A stretch of 64,000 bases of DNA from Mesorhizobium sp. CAU 1732 (GTDB lineage: Bacteria; Pseudomonadota; Alphaproteobacteria; Rhizobiales; Rhizobiaceae). Location of the stretch: contig NZ_JBDQQR010000004.1 in the NCBI RefSeq assembly GCF_039888675.1, positions 1 to 64,000 of the forward strand. The letters are read 5' to 3'. The first letter of the stretch is position 1. Every line of letters starts with the position of its first letter. Below, one piece after another: positions 61,005 through 64,000 of the stretch. The notes under the pieces were generated by a model. The model was not told the origin of the DNA. It did no database searches and saw only the letters and a program-made list of their open reading frames with translations. Made by a program: the position numbers and the translations under genes.

Positions 61005-61087
61005 CGATGTCAACTTGGCGCCTGCGTGCAGCTCCTGACCAATGAAATGGGTATTGACGCAAACCCTCCTTAAGACATCCCTCGGGC

Positions 61088-61106
61088 GACGGGGGATATG
61101 CCCGTC
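61088..61106. terminator. Hairpin between convergent genes
   Basis: GACGGG, seven bases, CCCGTC lies in the 108-bp gap between the convergent TerC-like and adenine deaminase genes. It lacks a clear T-run on either side, so it is at best a weak bidirectional terminator. Confidence 0.35.
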
Positions 61107-61112
61107 ATACGT

Positions 61113-62900
61113 TCAATCCGGTTGAATCCACCCGTTGCCAAACGTTTCGCCTGTGGAGCCGTCGGTGACGCCCATATCGGTAACGTGAGGCCCTGGATTG
61201 CAGGCAAGGCTTGCGCCGAAGATCGATTTGAATGCCCTGCGCGGCGGTTGCCAGTCGGCTGCCTGCTCGGTGGCCCGGCGGACCAGACGCAATTCATCGG
61301 CAACCTCCGGCGCGGGTTTTTCCGAAAGCAGGCCGCACACAGGCAAGGCCATGGAGGCCGTCACCTGACCGTCCAGCGCCACGGCAACGCCGCCGCCGGT
61401 TTCGATCAGCCGGTTCGCCGCTAGGGCCATCGCCTCCCGATCGCGGCCATAGACGACAAGATTGTGGCTGTCATGGGAGACCGTCGTGGCGATCGCGCCC
61501 CTCCAGTGACCCCAGTTTTGAAGAAGGCCCAGTCCAGGCGTGGATGGTGCCTTGCCATGGCGGTGAATGACGGCCATCAGCAGCCCATCGTCGGCCAGAC
61601 CCGCAATACCGTTCTCGATGGTGAGTTCGGCTTCGCCCCACTCAGTGAAGCGCGGCGTATGGACCGTTCGGAAGCGGGCCTTGCCGGACGCGTCGCCTTG
61701 TATGCGTAATTCGAAGTCCTGCGGCGTCAACCTGTCGATATGAACCGTGTCCGTCGGCGCTGCACGGCTGTCCGGCCTGATGTCCACGACCATCCGGCCC
61801 TTCGCCGCGACATGGGAGCCCGACGCAATAACGTCACCGATGGTGAGCGTGTCGAAATCATCGAAAATGACGATGTCGGCGCGCCTGCCCGGAGCGACCA
61901 GCCCAAGATCACGCCGCGCGATGCGCTGGGCCGCGTTCAGTGTCGCGGCCCGGACGGCCTCGAGCGGCGGCAAACCATAGCGTATCAGGCGCCGCAAGAC
62001 GTCGATCATGCCGCCAACCTCGACGAGATCATCTGGGAACACGTCGTCGGTGCAGATCGTCAGCGTCTGTGGAACGTGCGGCAGAGACAGCAGCGTCTCT
62101 ACCGCCGCGGGCAGGATGTGGTCGTGCGAGCCTCGAAGTTCTACGGTGAACCCAGCCTGGAGCTTTGCAAGCAGGTCTTCGCCGGATTCGATCTCATGAT
62201 CGGATTCGATGCCCGCCGCGGCGAATGCCTGAAGATCTGCGCCTGCAAGGTCGCGGGCATGGCCACACACGAGCTTGCCGCTCGCAAGGCCTTCCTCCAC
62301 GATACCGGTCATGCGGGCGCTGCGCTCAATGACGCCGCGCATGTCCATGATCTCAGCGACGCCGAAAATTCCCGGCCATGAAAGCATCTCGCGCATCTCG
62401 GCTGCATCGAACTCAGCACCGGACCGCTCGATACCCGGCGCGGACGGCACGCTGGACGGCGCCAGGACGAGAATGCGCAGCGGCAGATCGCGGCTGGCTT
62501 CGATCGCCCAGCGCACGCCGTCGAGCCCCAGCACGTTGCCGACCTCGTGGGGATCCCAGCAGATCGTCGTCGTGCCTTGCGGAACAACTGTTTCGGCATA
62601 GCGGCGGGGTGTGATCATCGAGCTTTCGATGTGCAGGTGCGTATCGATCAAACCGGGCGCGACCACTTTTCCGGTCGCATCGATACGACGCGACGCGTCA
62701 GCGCGCGTCCCGCTCTCATGGACGCTGCCGATCAATGGCCCGACCACGCCGACATCCGCACGGCGCAACACGCCAGTCGCCACATCTGCGACATGCCCGC
62801 CGGTGATGAGAAGATCGAACGGCTCCTGGCCACGCGCTGCGCGGACCGCGCGATCACGCAGCAGCCTGTTATTGAGGTCCGCGGACGGATGGTGGGTCAT
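61113..62900 (-). CDS. ade: Adenine deaminase
   Basis: 595 residues, the expected length. Amidohydrolase ligands specific to Ade are all present: LIDTHLHIESSMITPRRYAE (HxH, IESS), the bridging Glu in GVAEIMDMRGV, and further His residues in CGHARDLAG and RGSHDHILPA. The aspartate is in TICTDDVFPDDL. The C-terminal Ade domain contains ATTVSHDSHNLVVYG and GGVAVALDGQ. It converts adenine to hypoxanthine and ammonia for purine salvage or nitrogen use. It lies 15 bp downstream of an oligopeptide-type ABC ATPase and is probably cotranscribed with that transporter. Confidence 0.93.
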   Translation of the reverse strand: MTHHPSADLNNRLLRDRAVRAARGQEPFDLLITGGHVADVATGVLRRADVGVVGPLIGSVHESGTRADASRRIDATGKVVAPGLIDTHLHIESSMITPRRYAETVVPQGTTTICWDPHEVGNVLGLDGVRWAIEASRDLPLRILVLAPSSVPSAPGIERSGAEFDAAEMREMLSWPGIFGVAEIMDMRGVIERSARMTGIVEEGLASGKLVCGHARDLAGADLQAFAAAGIESDHEIESGEDLLAKLQAGFTVELRGSHDHILPAAVETLLSLPHVPQTLTICTDDVFPDDLVEVGGMIDVLRRLIRYGLPPLEAVRAATLNAAQRIARRDLGLVAPGRRADIVIFDDFDTLTIGDVIASGSHVAAKGRMVVDIRPDSRAAPTDTVHIDRLTPQDFELRIQGDASGKARFRTVHTPRFTEWGEAELTIENGIAGLADDGLLMAVIHRHGKAPSTPGLGLLQNWGHWRGAIATTVSHDSHNLVVYGRDREAMALAANRLIETGGGVAVALDGQVTASMALPVCGLLSEKPAPEVADELRLVRRATEQAADWQPPRRAFKSIFGASLACNPGPHVTDMGVTDGSTGETFGNGWIQPD

Positions 62901-62915
62901 TTTTGATAGTCCTCG

Positions 62916-63929
62916 TCAAACACGGTGGCACGCCACGGCAACGTCATCGCCGATGCGTCGGTACTCAGGTGCTGAGGTGTGGCAGACATCGATCGCTGCT
63001 GGACAGCGCCCCCGGAACCGGCAACCGATCGACGGATCGGGCGACGATGCAGTCTCCCGGATCATCGACGGTTCCGATCGTTCGCGCGCACGGGGGTCGG
63101 CAACCGGCGTCGCGGCGACAAGCGCCTGCGTGTAGGGATGGAGCGGCCGTTTGATAACGGTCGTGGCCGGGCCTTCCTCGACGATGGCGCCGCGGTACAT
63201 GACGAGCACCCGATCTGCCAGGCTGCGCACCACGCCGAGATCATGCGTGATGAACAGATATGCGACGGAAGCCTCGCGCTGGAGGTCGCGCATCAGCGAA
63301 AGAACCTTGGCGCGTACCGAGACGTCCAGCGCAGAAACGGGCTCGTCTGCGACGATCAATGTGGGGTCGGACGCCATGGCTCGCGCCAGGCCCACCCGCT
63401 GACGCTGTCCACCGGACAATTCATGCGGAAGACGATCCTGGAAAAGGGCCGGCGACAAGCCGACCCGGTCGAGTAGCTCGGCTGCACGGGCGCGTGCCGT
63501 GTTGCGCGGCAATCCGCAATTGTACAAAAGCGGCACCTGGATGCTCTGCAGGATCGTTCGGCGAGGATTGAGCGAAGCGCCGGAATCCTGAAACACCGCC
63601 TGGACATCGCGCCGGAACGTCGTCCGTTCGGCACGGGTAAAGTTCACTATATCCCGATCGCGATACCGCACGGCTCCATCATCCGCGTCGAGCAGGCCCA
63701 GCATGATGCGTCCGAGCGTGGATTTTCCGCTGCCGCTCTCGCCGACCAGAGCTACGAATTCACCCCGATTGATCGTCACGTCGACATTGTCGACGGCGCG
63801 GTTCACCACTTTGGGCCTCATCAGTCCCAACCCACTGCCGCTGAATGCCTTGGTGACCGCGCGGAGTTCAGCCAGCGGTGCTGCTGGCGCTTCGATATCG
63901 GGCACGGCATTTTCCTGTGATGCCATCAT
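62916..63929 (-). CDS. Oligopeptide/dipeptide ABC transporter ATP-binding protein (OppF/DppF type)
   Basis: 337 residues from the ATG at 63929, which overlaps the upstream stop as ATGA. ATG 63950 is an alternative. Walker A GESGSGKSTLGRIMLG, Q-loop AVFQDSGASLNPRRT, signature ELSGGQRQRVGLARAM, Walker B LIVADEPVSALDVSV and the H-loop FITHDLGVVRS are intact. The C-terminal oligo_HPY extension contains LHPYTQALVAATP and CRFRGRCPAAIDVC. The neighbouring adenine deaminase raises the possibility of a purine or nucleoside-like substrate rather than peptides. Confidence 0.92.
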   Translation of the reverse strand: MMASQENAVPDIEAPAAPLAELRAVTKAFSGSGLGLMRPKVVNRAVDNVDVTINRGEFVALVGESGSGKSTLGRIMLGLLDADDGAVRYRDRDIVNFTRAERTTFRRDVQAVFQDSGASLNPRRTILQSIQVPLLYNCGLPRNTARARAAELLDRVGLSPALFQDRLPHELSGGQRQRVGLARAMASDPTLIVADEPVSALDVSVRAKVLSLMRDLQREASVAYLFITHDLGVVRSLADRVLVMYRGAIVEEGPATTVIKRPLHPYTQALVAATPVADPRARERSEPSMIRETASSPDPSIGCRFRGRCPAAIDVCHTSAPEYRRIGDDVAVACHRV

Positions 63930-64000
63930 GCCAGCTCCCAGTTCCGCCATGCATCTCCGGCAGCCACATCGTCAGAAAGCCAGCAGGCGTCGGCGCTGCC
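63926..64000 (-). CDS. C-terminal end of the upstream ABC transporter gene, probably OppD/DppD-type ATPase
   Basis: The minus-strand frame from the window edge (ADACWLSDDVAAGDAWRNWE) ends in a TGA that overlaps the start of the OppF-type gene by four bases. In Opp/Dpp operons the gene before OppF is OppD, whose C-terminus is variable. That assignment rests on position only. Confidence 0.5.
   Translation of the reverse strand, partial: GSADACWLSDDVAAGDAWRNWELA

Noticed and set aside
58680..61013. A 777-codon minus-strand frame
   Set aside because: It is antisense to the DUF2076 and TerC/CorC genes, has low-complexity His/Asp/Arg-rich composition typical of high-GC antisense frames, and matches no family.
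1..64000. tRNA or rRNA genes and integration attachment sites
   Set aside because: No cloverleaf-like sequence, rRNA segment or tRNA-end duplication was recognised while reading. A covariance-model scan would be decisive, and a positive hit would overturn this.

Overview
The window looks like part of a repABC replicon (plasmid or chromid) from an alphaproteobacterium, most likely of the order Hyphomicrobiales (Rhizobiales). The basis is a complete repA-repB-repC operon with an antisense ctRNA between repB and repC, an eroded trb conjugation cluster divergent from repA as in rhizobial/Agrobacterium plasmids, high-GC codon use, EcfG-like promoter signals, and many alphaproteobacterial families (DUF983, DUF1403, DUF6118, DUF2076, Omp25/31). 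I did not recognise any rRNA, tRNA or CRISPR array.

Layout. 0-4.6 kb: small-molecule enzymes (hydrolase end, GST, NmrA-like reductase with a divergent LysR regulator, flavin oxidoreductase). 4.6-10 kb: a patchwork of small hypothetical genes and relics (integrase, resolvase, porin and dehydrogenase fragments). 10-14.5 kb: envelope and stress genes (HdeD, lipoprotein, L,D-transpeptidase, orphan ProX-type binding protein, MliC-like and META/HslJ-like proteins). 14.5-22.8 kb: a lipase, then a coherent-looking arginine region: two Tat-exported metallohydrolases on the minus strand facing two ArcD-like antiporters and arginine deiminase on the plus strand, without arcB or arcC. 23-29 kb: a decayed DUF900/SLC13 chimera, then membrane and surface proteins. 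29-32.7 kb: three AraC regulators, two of them tandem paralogues.

32.7-42.9 kb is the replicon core: remnants of trbE, trbD, trbC and trbB on the minus strand, repABC on the plus strand, a vapBC-type toxin-antitoxin pair with a palindromic operator, a tyrosine recombinase, and a DUF1403-ScpB pair. 43-49 kb is accessory and scarred: a 696-aa predicted PD-(D/E)XK nuclease, a truncated gene next to an IS21 remnant, an IS630 remnant, and TenA and DUF6118 fragments. 49-54 kb holds one very large secreted Rhs/YD-repeat protein with an overlapping AT-rich gene that is probably its immunity partner.

54-64 kb: a cold-shock pseudogene and an ISL3 transposase scrap abut a kdpD whose sensor half is missing (kdpE intact). 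Then come an ECF sigma/anti-sigma pair with a recognisable promoter, a Bax-inhibitor-like protein, a DUF2076 protein, a TerC-CorC protein, adenine deaminase, and the end of an oligopeptide-type ABC transporter operon.

Several pseudogenes (trbB, trbD, SDR, DUF900, SLC13, cold shock) carry multiple frameshifts, while the longest genes (1,548, 696, 595 and 547 codons) are intact. This argues for real decay rather than poor sequence. The best candidates for undescribed biology are the exported-hydrolase/arginine-deiminase locus, the orphan nuclease, the Rhs toxin tip with its immunity protein, and the integrase-DUF1403-ScpB cassette.
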